Shown: one piece after another, positions 44,824 to 56,769 of the stretch | How positions within the stretch are numbered: position 1 is the first letter of the stretch | Layout of the letters: every line of letters begins with the position of its first letter | Assembly (NCBI GenBank): GCA_027405735.1 | Contig: JAPEHQ010000001.1 | Location: 1,984,001 to 2,048,000, forward strand | Direction: 5' to 3' | Origin: Mucor racemosus | Lineage: Eukaryota > Mucoromycota > Mucoromycetes > Mucorales > Mucoraceae | Length of the DNA stretch: 64,000 nt | The notes under the pieces: model-generated | The model's database searches: none | Seen by the model: only the letters and a program-made list of their open reading frames with translations | Told to the model about the DNA's origin: nothing | Translations under genes and position numbers: made by a program

Positions 44824-46094
44824 GTTATATCGAAAAAATAGAATACAAAAGAAAAAGATAGTAGTAGAGAGTAAATAGAACAAAAGATCTTGACCTTCTT
44901 TATACCATCAATATTCTTTCCCAGCAGCAAGCAGAACAGCAAAAATCCTTGATCAGATGGACTGCTGGTTTATGGTTACTCAACGCACAACAAACAGAAA
45001 AATCCAGCCCTGCTTTTTGTACATACAGTATTTGACTGATGTTCCGAATATATCAATGTATGAATGAAACATTACAAATTATGTTATTATTTGTAACATG
45101 ATTTTTTTTTGAGAGACATCAGGGGTAAACACATTTGTCATAAGTTATAAAATATCTTACAATTTCTCCATCTTCAATCAAATACTTTTCTTTAATAAAA
45201 CAGCTCTGAACATTACATTTTTGATCAATAATAATTTTGTAAATGACAATGTTCGACATGAAATTCAATGATTTTAGTTGTTGAACCGTTTTGTTAGGTT
45301 GTTAGATAGTAATTGCTAGGTATTAAGCCCTCAATTAAAACAACAGTTACAGCTCTTATACCATTGACAGAGGTTTATTTCATATATTTTATTGTCATGT
45401 CCTGAGAGTTGCCATTTCATTTTTTTTTTTCGATTTTGCAGGGCCCAACCAAAATGCCAGCTATATAATTCTTGAAAAAAACACGAACGTTCACTGTCTT
45501 TAGTAAGGGAACACTGACAACAAAACTAATAATTAAACTTTCAATGTTATATTATAGTTTTATAATAAACTTACTATTTTTAGCTAGCTTTCATAATGCA
45601 TTCATATTCGGATCGCAAATTCCTTGAATATCCTAACGTGTTTGTGAACAGCGAAATGTACACTTTTCCATTTTCAAGTAGATATATGATTACTTTTCAG
45701 TAGACCTTTGATATACATCATATAGCTGCTCTCAATATATTTTTCAAATGCATGGCACTTTTCAAAGCTAATTATTTCTATACCATACACAATGCTTTCA
45801 TATCTCTTTAGTCGCTGCCCAACTCTAAATATGCATCCTACAATTCATCTCGTCACCTTGTCAAAAATCTCAACTTATTTAGATCATTATTTATTGCGAA
45901 ATCGATTTTCAAATGTTCTCTCTCTGCCTGAAAGGACAGATTTCTGTTTCTCATTTTATATATTATTCAAGAAACTTTATACAAGATAGGGAAAATGACA
46001 GATTTTGGATTTAAACAACTAAAACCAAATCGTAGAAGCTGATATTTGGCATATTGGAGAGACGACATACGACATTGACCAAAGTTGACCTAAA
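44824..46094. other. Intergenic, with left flanking repeat of C1
   Basis: Upstream region of VTC1, then AT-rich sequence. The block 45969-46065 (ACTTTATACAAGATAGGG...GCTGATATTTGGCATATTGG) recurs directly at 47370-47460, on the other side of repeat C1. No gene seen. Confidence 0.5.
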
Positions 46095-47295
46095 ATTGGT
46101 TATTAAAATTGAGCATCTGAATCGAGGTTTAACTTTTTGTATTCACAAGATAGATCCAACTCTAAGCTACTCTGTATTTTTTGTTGCAGCAAAAAGTATT
46201 AATTTTTTGTCGAGATAATCAAAATAATTGTTCTTGCCACAGCTTAAACCTTATAGTAACGGGCTTCCAAAATTTATTAGAAAAAATGAACGAAAAATAA
46301 TCCAAAAAAACAAAATCGTTAAATGTTCATAAACTGCAAAGTAAGTCAACCTAGCGTATTAAATGATTTTTGTACAGTTTTAAATTCTGCATCAACCTAA
46401 ATAAAATTCAAAAAAATGTTTCACGTAAAATTTTGCGTAAAATGTAATTGAAATTTTGGAGGTTTTTTGAAGATATAGAACGCATTTTTTAAATAAATTT
46501 TAAATATAAATAATAAAAATAATGTACAATAAGATTATATATTGATTGAGCTATTGTTGAACCTTCTAGCTGCATTTTTCGTTGAGAAAACGAGATTTTT
46601 GTCCAAATTTTTTGAAATTCAGAATTTAGGATGTGGGTATACAAGGGGAAAATTGAGGTTAGAAATGAAAGTATCTCTTTGTACACATTTTTGAGGATAT
46701 CTCCACGGAAAATCAATATTTTTAAAAAAAACTAAATTGGGTCTGAGAGAGCTCTACGAGCTTGATGAAATAAATTTAAAAAAAATGCTGCTCAATTCAA
46801 TAAATATTTTGAAATCTACTATAGAAATGCCAAAAAAATGAAAAAAAAATAAAAGTGCTTAGAATCTTTTTATATTAAAACATGTTATAGAGCGCTTTAA
46901 AACAAGCAAGTTTTATTATTAAAAAGTGTTAGTGTAGCTTAATTTTTTATAGAGATATGACGCCTCAAAGGTTTCAATTTTTAGCAGTAAAATACGCGTA
47001 AACATCTGAAACATTAGCACTGAAAAATTAATATCACTTGCAAAAAATAGGATATTTTTGGATACTTACTTTTGAATTAAAGCTGAACATCTCAGGTACA
47101 TTGACATATTATTTTTTCTTGGTGTTATTTAATGAAAAAAAAAAGTAGAGCAGGAATGAAAAGTGGGACCTAATTTTCAAGGAAGAAGTAATAAATTTCA
47201 CGTGCTTTGGAGTCTTTCGTGAGATGTAGAATAAATCTAGGGATAGGTAGCATTATGCGACCAATTTATACCTATTTAACAGCGTCTAATGTATT
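46095..47295 (+). repeat. Repeat family C, copy 1
   Basis: About 1.2 kb aligning over its whole length with 61360-62563 and, inverted, with 1527-2035. Motif sites: T-runs at 46203 and 46574, CTCC at 46701, GAG at 46952; order + + - +. It shares the TCTGCATC landmark (46388) and site spacing with family B although overall identity to B is low. No ORF of note. Related ~100-bp direct repeats flank it (45969-46065, 47370-47460). Confidence 0.85.
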
Positions 47296-48400
47296 TCCTA
47301 AAAAGCGTTTAATTTGAGGTTAGTTGTAGAAAAGAGGGCAGCTTCCATTTTTATTAACTATTTAAGAGACTTTGTACAAAATAGGGAAAAATGACAGGTC
47401 TGGATTCAAGCAACCAAAAACAATTCGTAGAGGCTGATATTTGGCATATTGGTGGGTACTACCAAGACATACATAAATGTGCAAGTTTGAGCTCATTTGG
47501 GTTAATGTGGGTTGAAAAAACATCCAATTTTCGTATCAACTCACTCAAGAATAGCAACTGATTAACGAAATTACAACAGGTTAGGTAGCCGTATTCAATG
47601 TCCTATTCAGAATATTTTTCAACTTACAGTTAGATTCACAAATCGCATTCAAGAGTAAATATGCAACATGCTGTATTTCCATTTTAATGCTCTTGTAAAT
47701 TCGTTATTTGTGTTTCTGCTCCCCTCCAACCTTTTCCGTAAAAAAAAAATGGGGATGTATTTGATGCACGCTTGAAAATGTATTAGGTCAACTTGTTTCT
47801 ATTTTTCTAGTTTTTTGATGGTCTAAAATTGTCCAAACAGTTGATTTCGCCGTGAGGTATACATAATTACAAGGTAGAAGGCACGAGCCATCACAATCGA
47901 GCTTACAAAAGCCCACCATGTCATTGAGTTGCATAACACAAATGATCTATCTATCATAACAATTGGCTATTGGAGAGGAATTGAAGTGAGCTGCTTTATA
48001 TAGGAGCGTCTCGGTGGCGAGTATGTGGTAATTAAAAATTGCTTAGCAGCTGCTTTTTATGGCTTCTGTGTAGCTATTACGTTTTGTTGAGAGGTCATAG
48101 TTACTTGTGCTATCCCTTACTATGATAATAACTTCAATGCAAGCATGCACGACTTTATTGGTCAATACAGACAATAATTGGAATCCGCCATGTATGCGTT
48201 CTTATTTCACATACTTCAATGACAAAATTCAAAATATCTAATATAATATTGAACACAAATTATACTTATTTGAAGATAATACATAAGAATTAATCAGTTT
48301 TGTACATGTACATGTATAATGGGGGGGATAATTTATTATTCATAAAGATTATAATATATATATATATATATATTCAAGTAATAGTATTTAATATGTGTAG
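47296..48400. other. Intergenic, right flanking repeat of C1
   Basis: Contains the second copy of the flanking repeat (47370-47460). Beyond about 47800 base composition is more balanced, but no coding frame could be supported. A G run (48320-48327) and an AT microsatellite (48350-48372) lie in the 3' region of the SIP5-like gene. Confidence 0.4.
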
Positions 48401-49553
48401 TTAAAAGATATAAGAATGATACTGACGACTGTTTTCTTTATCTAGCAGCGATTGTCTAATATTTTCAATTGCCATGATATCTTGTATACTCATATCTTCT
48501 AATCTTATTGTGGATAGATATCTGTCAAGTGATGTAACATTGCTATTTCTTGATGATTGAAACCAAAATTGGAGTGAACTTGCTCGCATGTCACTTTTAT
48601 TGCTTATAGCATCAGACGGCTTTAGTCTCACATGATCTGCATGTGTGAATGTGTGTATATTAATATAAAATAGATATATTATAATATGTCTTTTTTTTAA
48701 TATATACCTATGAGTACAACATTGGGATGATCAGATTCGATACTTTTACGTTTAGATTGTTGATGGTGTGATAATCCCGAGGTAGTTGATCTCATTTTAT
48801 AACCCTTGAAAAGAGAAATAAACAGTAAATAACCCAACTTTTCACATTAAAAACCATAGATACTTACCTTTTCGAGATGAATTGTTGGAGAAGGGGGACA
48901 GTGATAAATAATACCAAAATTTTCAGTCATGCAGTATGGACATACAATATCGGAACTTGTAGATGTAGACGCATCAGCAGGTCTTTTCTTGATCTGCACA
49001 AAACATTCGGTGCAGATGGGTTGGTCACAGCAACGAGTGAAGTTAATATTGGCAGGATAATACTACACATGTATATTTTTGTAAGAAAAAAAAATTTTTT
49101 TCTGTTGTTTATATATATTATATCACTATTACCAAGAAACAAATTGGACATTCAATAGAATCGTTATACAGAATTGAATAGAGTCTTTTTTCGTTTTTGA
49201 ATAAATACATTTTATAATCTTGGTCTTTATTCTTGGGTTTTCTATGAAGGCTTCTTTTTTTCTTTGTTGGAATAGTATTTAATTTCTCTGTAATGGCAGT
49301 GTAATCTTGCATTAGAGGGTCAGATAAACCTGTTTAAGAATCTATATCAATATATATATAATTCACCACAAAAAATATGTCTATCCTTACCCTTGTAAAA
49401 TGGCGATAATTTTTTTGACAATATTAATTCTCGTACTACTTGTAAATCATAATCGTCATTATTCTTTTCATATAAACCAAGTGGTATAATTGACCCAAAA
49501 TCAATAATTTGCAATTTATTCTTTTTCTGAAATTTAGATGAATTTACTCCCAT
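48401..49553 (-). CDS. SIP5: SIP5-like RING-type protein, probably N-myristoylated
   Basis: Five exons: 49553-49391, 49329-49133, 49062-48868, 48804-48708, 48636-48401; 295 aa. A RING-like zinc module is built across exons 2 and 3: [21 protein letters not shown] then PICTECFVQIKKR and later CPYC. Fungal Sip5 and plant DA2-type ubiquitin ligases share this (family knowledge). The start MGVNSSK gives Gly2 and Ser at positions 5-6, a good N-myristoylation signal, which supports this ATG over the in-frame one at 49703. The C-terminal half is polar and probably disordered, with a final conserved helix (MSIQDIMAIENIRQSLLDKE). Confidence 0.85.
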
Positions 49554-50447
49554 TTTACAGCAAGAAAGAAAATGTAAAAAGTGAAAGAAGTGAGAAAAAA
49601 AAAAGAGATAAATAAATAAACCTACATGCTGTATAACAAGGTTATTCTTTTTTATATGCTTATCAAAACCACTCTTTTGAATCATGTGTTTGGTAGTGCT
49701 CATAATCCAAAAGTTATGCGTTATTAAAGTTTTACTTACGTCTAGAACCTCTTTTTAGAGCTTAAATTCATTGCGTTTTTACAAGTTGATATGAAACATT
49801 GTGTCGTATTCGTCCCACCTTGAGATTATCATATTGTTTTTTTGCATAATGGAACTATTTGTCTCCATAGTAACCATGCGATTGAATAAGTTACTTGACA
49901 ATTGTATCTCAGTGTCGATCTACATAAAAAAAAAAAAAAAATCGTAGTTTAGATATTAATCAATTTCCAACTTTGGAGAATTTTATTTACATGCAGTTAC
50001 ATTATATTTGTCTAGTTTCTATTGTGCAATGCATCACTTGCGCCAAGGTTTGGACTAACATTTTTTTTTCCCTTAAAAATCAACACAAGCGTTGTTGTAC
50101 ATTGGATAACTAGATGTGATTTTCTTTTTCAAGAATTTCCACGTCGGACAGTTTTTTTTTACTCTTCTCAAAAGGTTTTTCTGCCACATTATATATTAAA
50201 CAAATAGAATACTTGAACCTAATTGCAATTGTTCCTTTTATATAATACCAATTAAGCTTTTAGAACAGTGTTACCTTACAAACTTCCTGCATAAGAACGT
50301 CACGAACCAAGTTTTCGTGTAATTTCTAATACCACCATCAAACTTGGCCATTAACAAATCTCGTTCCTTAAATTACATATTATACCCAACCAACCTGTAC
50401 ATTCCTTTTTTTTTTTTTATACAAAACCTTTTTCTCCTTTAGCAACA
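49554..50447. promoter_or_regulatory. Divergent region SIP5 / NUD1-like
   Basis: 894 bp between two divergent start codons, holding both promoters. A T-rich tract (50406-50420) precedes the NUD1 start. Short frames inside are not convincing. Confidence 0.45.
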
Positions 50448-53164
50448 ATGGAAGAAGAATGGGATCTCATTGACTCACTCAACTCATCGGGAACATTTAA
50501 GCCTCGCGAGCATCGACCTTCTTTGGATTTTAATCGTTTTCATACTATGCCCGAATTTAAAATCGAAGATGAAGAGAAATCAGTTTCCCCCGAGCAAGAT
50601 TTCGATACAGATCAAGTTTGCGAAAGACCAACTAGCGAACAAGTATTTGATTTGGAAATAAAGGATCATGACTTTGAATTCACATTAGGTGATAGTAAAT
50701 TGATGATGAATGACACCACTGCAGAAGGTGACGACAGCAATAACGAAAACAATGAACTGATTGATAACAATCAAAACGATGATTCAATCAAGGAAACTAT
50801 TCCATTTCTTTCTTCTTTAAATAATACTAATCTTTTAATAAAATCTTTCTCGACAAGAGAATCTCAAGTGGATAAAAATACAATTTGGAAAAATTCAACA
50901 TCTGGTTCATCTGTACCTTACATGTCAAATCAACCCCATCGAAACTCAGAAGAAGAAGAAGAGCAAATAGTAGCAGACAATAATCATAATAGTATGAGAC
51001 AAGGTAAAATATAGCCAATTTCAATTACTGCTACGGTATTAACAACGCACTATTAGTTTTGTTTCCTTTTGCTTCTCCTTCTGGCCATTTCAAATTTAGT
51101 GCTCCACCAACAAACGATTTAGCAGATAGATTAAAAAACCTACAATCTGATCTAAGTGCAACAGAAGAGCAAAACGATAGACCATCATCTTCAAGGCCCA
51201 TCAAACAAATCAAAAGATCGACGTACAAAACTACTAGACCAACATTTACTACTCATCAACTACCTTCATTTGCTGCTCCACCAAAAGAAAAACCTGCATT
51301 GACAACGCAAAGACCTCTTGTAATAGATTTACCACCGCAACAAGAACAGCAAGAAAATGAACCCGTACAACAAAGCGCACAAGATATTGCTGATAAAGTA
51401 GCAAATTGCATGGATTTTGTAGATGATGGCCAAGAACATTTAGCGACATTTATGTATGAATTGGAAGCATTGACACCAATTCATCAATGGAGTCAATTGA
51501 GAAGACTAAATCTAAGCAAACAGAATTTAACCAGTTTAGGTGATTTATCAAGTTGTTTTCCAATGCTTGAAACACTTCAAGTGTAGTGTATATTTATGAT
51601 TTTTAAGTTTTTGATTTCTGACTATTTTTTTTTATCACATAGATCGCATAATGAATTAAAGATATTGTCTGGATTACCGAACTCACTAATTTATTTATAT
51701 GCCTCACACAACAGGTAAAGTGTACCTTCTGTGTGCAATATGAGAAAACACATACTAATAAATTTATATAGACTACTAGATATTGATATTTATCATCTAG
51801 ATAAATTACAACAATTAGATGTTTCTCATAATCGTATAAATCAATTCGAAAACATGACAGAATTAAAATCATTACGCTCATTAAATGCAAGCCATAACTC
51901 CATTACTTCTTGTAAAGCATTCCAAGATTTGCCTGGTCTAGTAACGCTTTCTTTAAAAGGAAATTGTATTCGCCGTTTAGTAAATTTTGAGAATGCTCAT
52001 AGAAATAATCAACTCGAAAGTTTGGATGTTTCATACAATAGAATCGAATGCCTTGATTCAATCGAATCTTTGGTTCATTTAAGAGAATTAAACGCAGGTA
52101 AATAATTTCTTGTGATGCATGAAATATTACCATAGTAAACTAAATCACTAATAGATCATAATGATTTGAAATACATTCAATTAAATCACTCCATGGAACG
52201 ATTGTGCAAATTACAATTAAGCTTCAATAGATTAAAATCATTTGACGTATCACTCTTTCCAGATATTCGAGTCCTATATCTTGACGATAACCAAATTCAA
52301 AGAATTATTGGTATTGCTTGTGTATCAAGGTTAGATTCCTTTTCATTAAGAGATCAAGGTGGTCATAAAATGTAAGTTTGCATTTGGGGTCGTAAATGTG
52401 TATAATTGACTAAATTTTCTTTATAAAACAAAAAGAGAATTCAATCTACAGTATTTGCGTGGCACAAGAAAACTTTATCTTTCAGGAAGCCCATATCAGA
52501 ATCTAAGTCGCATGATTGATTTCTATTCATTAGAATATCTAGAAATTTGCTCAGCAGAATTAGAAGTGTTGCCACCTGAATTTGGAAAGCAAATGCCAAA
52601 TTTATCAACGCTCTATCTTAGTATGAATAGACTCACTGATATACGACCCTTACGAAAATTGAAATACCTGAAGCGATTGGTTTTAATTGACAATAGATTA
52701 ATTAGTATCAATGAAGTGATAACTGTAGTACAGAACCTCAGACAGCTCCATTACTTGGATTTAAGGTAAATATAGTATAAAATAAGCATACGTATACATC
52801 TAAATACTAAAAAAAAAAAAAAAAAAAAAAAAGGCAAAATCCCATATGCTCCAATATATACCCATCTGTCGATTCGACCTTGGTTCAACGTATCGACAAT
52901 CATGATAAAATATCACCTTACGTTTCAATAGCTTTAGACGATTCATGGGCAATTTATGATGCCGAATTTCTAGAAAGTTTATCAAATCATTGGAAGACAA
53001 GACGCCAAGTTTACCGTGCGTTATTTATGCAGAATTGCCCTAAATTGATAGAATTAGATCATATCGAAATAGATTCCAATGATCGTTCAGAAGGTGATAT
53101 AGTCATTGGTAATTTCAAAAGATCTCAAGCTTCTAGTAGCCATCATGGCTCACAGCATAGCTAA
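50448..53164 (+). CDS. NUD1: NUD1/cdc11-like leucine-rich repeat scaffold
   Basis: Seven exons: 50448-51003, 51057-51582, 51643-51714, 51772-52097, 52155-52371, 52436-52765, 52834-53164; 785 aa. About 320 polar, acidic N-terminal residues are followed by ten or more leucine-rich repeats (QLRRLNLSKQNLTSL; LQQLDVSHNRINQF; LESLDVSYNRIECL; LSTLYLSMNRLTDI) and a cap (SNHWKTRRQVYRALFMQNCP). Nud1/Cdc11 is the spindle-pole-body scaffold of the mitotic exit / septation initiation network. Distinguishing it from other LRR proteins rests on the acidic leader plus C-terminal cap, so assignment is moderate. The last intron has 26 adenines right before its AG. A further exon (53299-53390) may replace the end. 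Confidence 0.83.
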
Positions 53165-53298
53165 AATAGTAGTTGTAAATATTATAGCAGGATTAAAGCT
53201 ATACCCCCCCCCTTCCTTCTCCCAAATAATAATATTTGTAGTAGAAATTGTAATATTATGCCCTGCTTACAAGATATTTTCATACTAATAAAACAGAG

Positions 53299-53390
53299 TT
53301 CATGCAATATTGGGATATCATGTTCAACGTTTAGAAAATCCTATCAATGTAACTAAACCATCTGGAATTTATAAAAGACACCGCAAATAA
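53299..53390 (+). other. Possible alternative terminal exon of NUD1-like gene
   Basis: Preceded by TACTAAT (53283-53289), a strong branch-site match, and an AG at 53297-53298. In phase 1 it reads (V)HAILGYHVQRLENPINVTKP and ends SGIYKRHRK-stop, coding-like in composition. Donors in the right phase exist at 53109 (GTAATT) and 53094 (GTGATA). Splicing would swap the Ser/His tail of the unspliced form for this basic one. No independent start codon. Confidence 0.5.
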
Positions 53391-53729
53391 AAATAATATC
53401 AATTTTAGCCTAGTTTTTTAATAATACAAAATAATAAAGGAGGGAATCTCTTTTCTATAGAAAAAAAAATACCAAAGCATTATTTATATAATGAATAACA
53501 ATATCAAATTAGTTTGTTAGCTGTAACTATGAATCTTGTATGCAGAAAATCCCTTAAAGTGTGAGTAGAATATAATTTTCTACTATTGACTCATACCAAG
53601 TGGTTCAGAAACCTGTATATAATGTAATTGTTACATGATAAAAAAGGCTGATTTATTAAAATATAGATTGATGATAATATGATATGATATATTTATGCTT
53701 AGATTTGCAATTAAAATTTAATAATATAT
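53391..53729. other. Convergent 3' flanks, no gene
   Basis: AT-rich sequence between the NUD1-like gene and the convergent coiled-coil gene; AATAATAAAGG near 53429 may serve as a polyadenylation signal. Confidence 0.45.
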
Positions 53730-56198
53730 TTATAAATCATCAAGATTTACGTTTCCGTTATTGAACTCCTTCTCGAGTGCCTTCAAAAGCTCTTCATCCT
53801 CATCATAATCTTTCAATGTCTTGACTGGCTTACCAGTAGATTTGGTAGGTCTCAACTTGGGTAAGGTATCCATAGGTGGTAAAGCACGCATTGGGCCTGC
53901 CATTTCTTCGTTCAATTCTGCTTTTTGAATTGCTGCTCTTTGTTCAGGGGTAAATTGGCGTTCTTCTGCTGCATGTAAAAGATCTTCCAGGAGTCCATCA
54001 TCAACAGCGGTTAAAACATCATCATATTGCTAATAAATGACTTTGTTAATAGGGCTATTCTATACATATCCACCAAATAAAACTTACGCCTCTGTATTCT
54101 CCACCGACATATAATTGAGGGAAATCCTTGATTCTACCTTGAGATTTTCCATTATTATTGCACTTTTTGGCATATTGTCTAGCAGCTTCACTAGATGCAA
54201 CATCAATCAAACTGAATTTAACGTTGTTTGTCTTTAACAATTGTTGGATTTGTTCTTGATTTCTTTTAATCTATAAGAAAATATTAGTTCATGCTGCAAA
54301 ATATTCGCTTATAAAACATTACCACAGCGTTGCCACTGACTGAAGAATAATAAATTTGAACCTTCTTGGGATCAAGAGGTGTTAAAACAGGTTCAGGCTT
54401 TTGATAAGCAGGCATGTTACCCAATACTCTTAACAAAGTCTTGCTCTTACTTTCAACGAGAGAGGGAGTAGGACGCAATTTGGGAATATGAGCAGAATTA
54501 GGCTTGGGCCAAGAAACGGCATCTGTAGGTAAATAACGAGTAGTCCAACTATCTCTGGTAATATCTTGTTTTCTCTTCAATTTGTTCAATTGTGCTTTTT
54601 GATCATCTTGTAAATGGTTCAATTCAGATTCATGAGATTGCTCTAAATCTTGAATTTGGACAGCATGTGTATGTTCTGCTTGTTCAAATTCTTGCAACAT
54701 GCGTTCTAAATGCTCATCAATGTCAATAGCGGCAGCAGGATTGTTTTCTGCTTCAATCTTTGCCTCTTCAACTTGTTTTTCCAAATCAATTTTATCTTGC
54801 TTGTGCTTTTGCTTTAAAGCAATAATCTTTCCAGTTTGAGCTGTCTTTAATTTACGAACTTCGTCCTCATGGTTATCGACTAACGATTCCAATGCTGCTT
54901 TTTGTTCCTTTAACAAAATATCTTTCTCGGCTAATGCCTCCTCATGGAGACGAAGACTTTCTTCATGCGCCTTTTTTTGAGCCTACATTTTAATCAAATT
55001 TAGTTTAATTAAATCAAAAAAATGCTGGATTACCATCATATACCTCAAGTTGCTTGTTTAATTCTTCAATCTTTTGGAGAGCTTCTTTCTTGTCTTCTTC
55101 CTTGTGCTCTTCTTCTGGTTTGCTGTTAATCATTGCTCGAAGTTCTTCAAGTTCTTTCTCCTTGGAGGCTAATTGATTTACTGCATCGAGATTCTATGAT
55201 AAAAAGTTAAATATAATGCTGATTTGATAATTTTTATGCTGCAACTACCTCAGTTTTCAATGCTTCTAATTGCATAGCAGCTTCTTCAATCATTGGCTTC
55301 TTTTCTTCCATTAAACGCTTTTGTTCTTCCAATTTAGCCTCTTTTTCCTCTAATAACTTTTCTTTTTGAGCCAAAATTTCGGCTTTATTTTCTTGTTCTT
55401 CCGATTGAATGATAATTGCCGGTGGAGGGGAAACGGGAATGCTTAATTGCTGTTCTTCTAATCTGATGCGAAGTTCTTCGATTTCCTTCTCACGTAATTG
55501 CAATTGCTCCTCTTTAGACTTTAACAGCTTTAATTCGTCCTCGTTTTTCTCAATGGCTTGATCTTCTTTCTGTTGATGCTCTTCCTTGTCAGGTGTTGCT
55601 GGGACCTGAGACGAGTGATTTAGTTGTTGTTTCAAGCGTTCTAGCTCCGCTTTTTGATTTGCAATCAATTTTATATTTTCCTCATTCTAGATGTAGTGGG
55701 ATTAGATTAAACAAACAATCAACAAATATATTCAGCCCAGAATAATCTAACCTTTGCTTTTAAATCTTTTACTTCCTCCTTCATTTCTGTGATCGGGAAT
55801 CTTTTAGTAGTTGAGGCATGACTAGGTGTTCTTGAAGTAGGTCTCGTATTATTAGTAGACACGGCTGAGGCAGCACTTTTGACAGATATCATACTATTAG
55901 GTCTTGAAGACGGAGGAGGTTTAGGAGACGTTGCACGTTGAACTGGACTGGGGGTTCGTCCATTTGATAAAAGGGAATTGCGAGAAGGTGGTCTTGGTAG
56001 TGTTGATTTTTTATTATTAGTATCCAAAGATGAGCGAGGCGATTTCTTCGCAGCAGAGGCGATAGATGGGGCCAGACTTGCGTTTGTCTTGGATGTCTTT
56101 AACTTGCTGGAACCTTTTTTAAGTCCTCTTGATGTAGCATCATCTGGACTTAAAAGGTTGCTCTTCTTTTCCTTTTTCCTTGGTCCTAAGCAAACCAT
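53730..56198 (-). CDS. Coiled-coil protein with SH3BGR/thioredoxin-fold domain
   Basis: Six exons: 56198-55752, 55686-55249, 55193-55044, 54982-54323, 54270-54088, 54029-53730; 725 aa. A basic Ser/Pro-rich N-terminus (to ~140) is followed by a long coiled coil (about 145-480, rich in E, K, Q, L). A linker with repeated K-LRPTP motifs leads to a thioredoxin-fold domain at about 545-640 (KVQIYYSSVSGNAVIKRNQE...KDFPQLYVGGEYRG). The CxxC of glutaredoxins is missing (YYSSVSGN), as in SH3BGR proteins, so it is unlikely to be redox-active. An acidic tail (DYDEDEELLKALEKEF) closes it. Role unknown; perhaps a cytoskeletal or trafficking adaptor. The domain pairing is unusual to me. Confidence 0.85.
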
Positions 56199-56769
56199 AT
56201 TTTAATGAAAAAGAAAACAAACTAAAAAGAAAGAAATGATAAAATATTGAATTACACCAATTTCAATTTTCTTTTATTATATTTACTTGTTTTAGTATTG
56301 ACCACGCCTCTTATCCTTTCAAGTTTGGGGAGGAGATCCAATCATAATGTACATCAAACCATATAATACTTTTTTGATTTTGGAAAATGAAAACGTGTTT
56401 ACATGGAAAAAAAACCGTTGTCTGTCCCAATAATTCTAAAATTTTAGATCAAATATTTGGTATTTTATGCAAAAAAAAAACATATACCACAATTGCTTGG
56501 TTATTAGCATGCCATCCGATATATCGGAGTTCATCAATCAAGCATTATTGCTCAGAAAGCTCGCTTGGAGTAACCATGGATCAAAAGGCAATGAACTGAC
56601 ATATATTTCTGATTGTTGCTATGGGATTAAATTTGTGTTCCTGGTTGCTAGGGAATTAGAAAGTCCGTTGTAATTTGTTGCTATGGACAATTATTTGAAT
56701 ACAAAATTGAATAATTTGAGACATTTATATTTATAAAAAAAAAACATTATATAATGAGCATGATTTATT
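56199..56769. promoter_or_regulatory. Upstream region of the coiled-coil gene / 3' flank of FRS1
   Basis: 571 bp between two tandem minus-strand genes. Plus-strand short frames (56387-56673) overlap each other in different phases and show no family signature. Confidence 0.45.

Noticed and set aside
53203..53211. Run of nine C and other homopolymers as regulatory elements
   Set aside because: Single simple-sequence runs without conservation or position evidence; the C run lies in a putative intron or 3' region.
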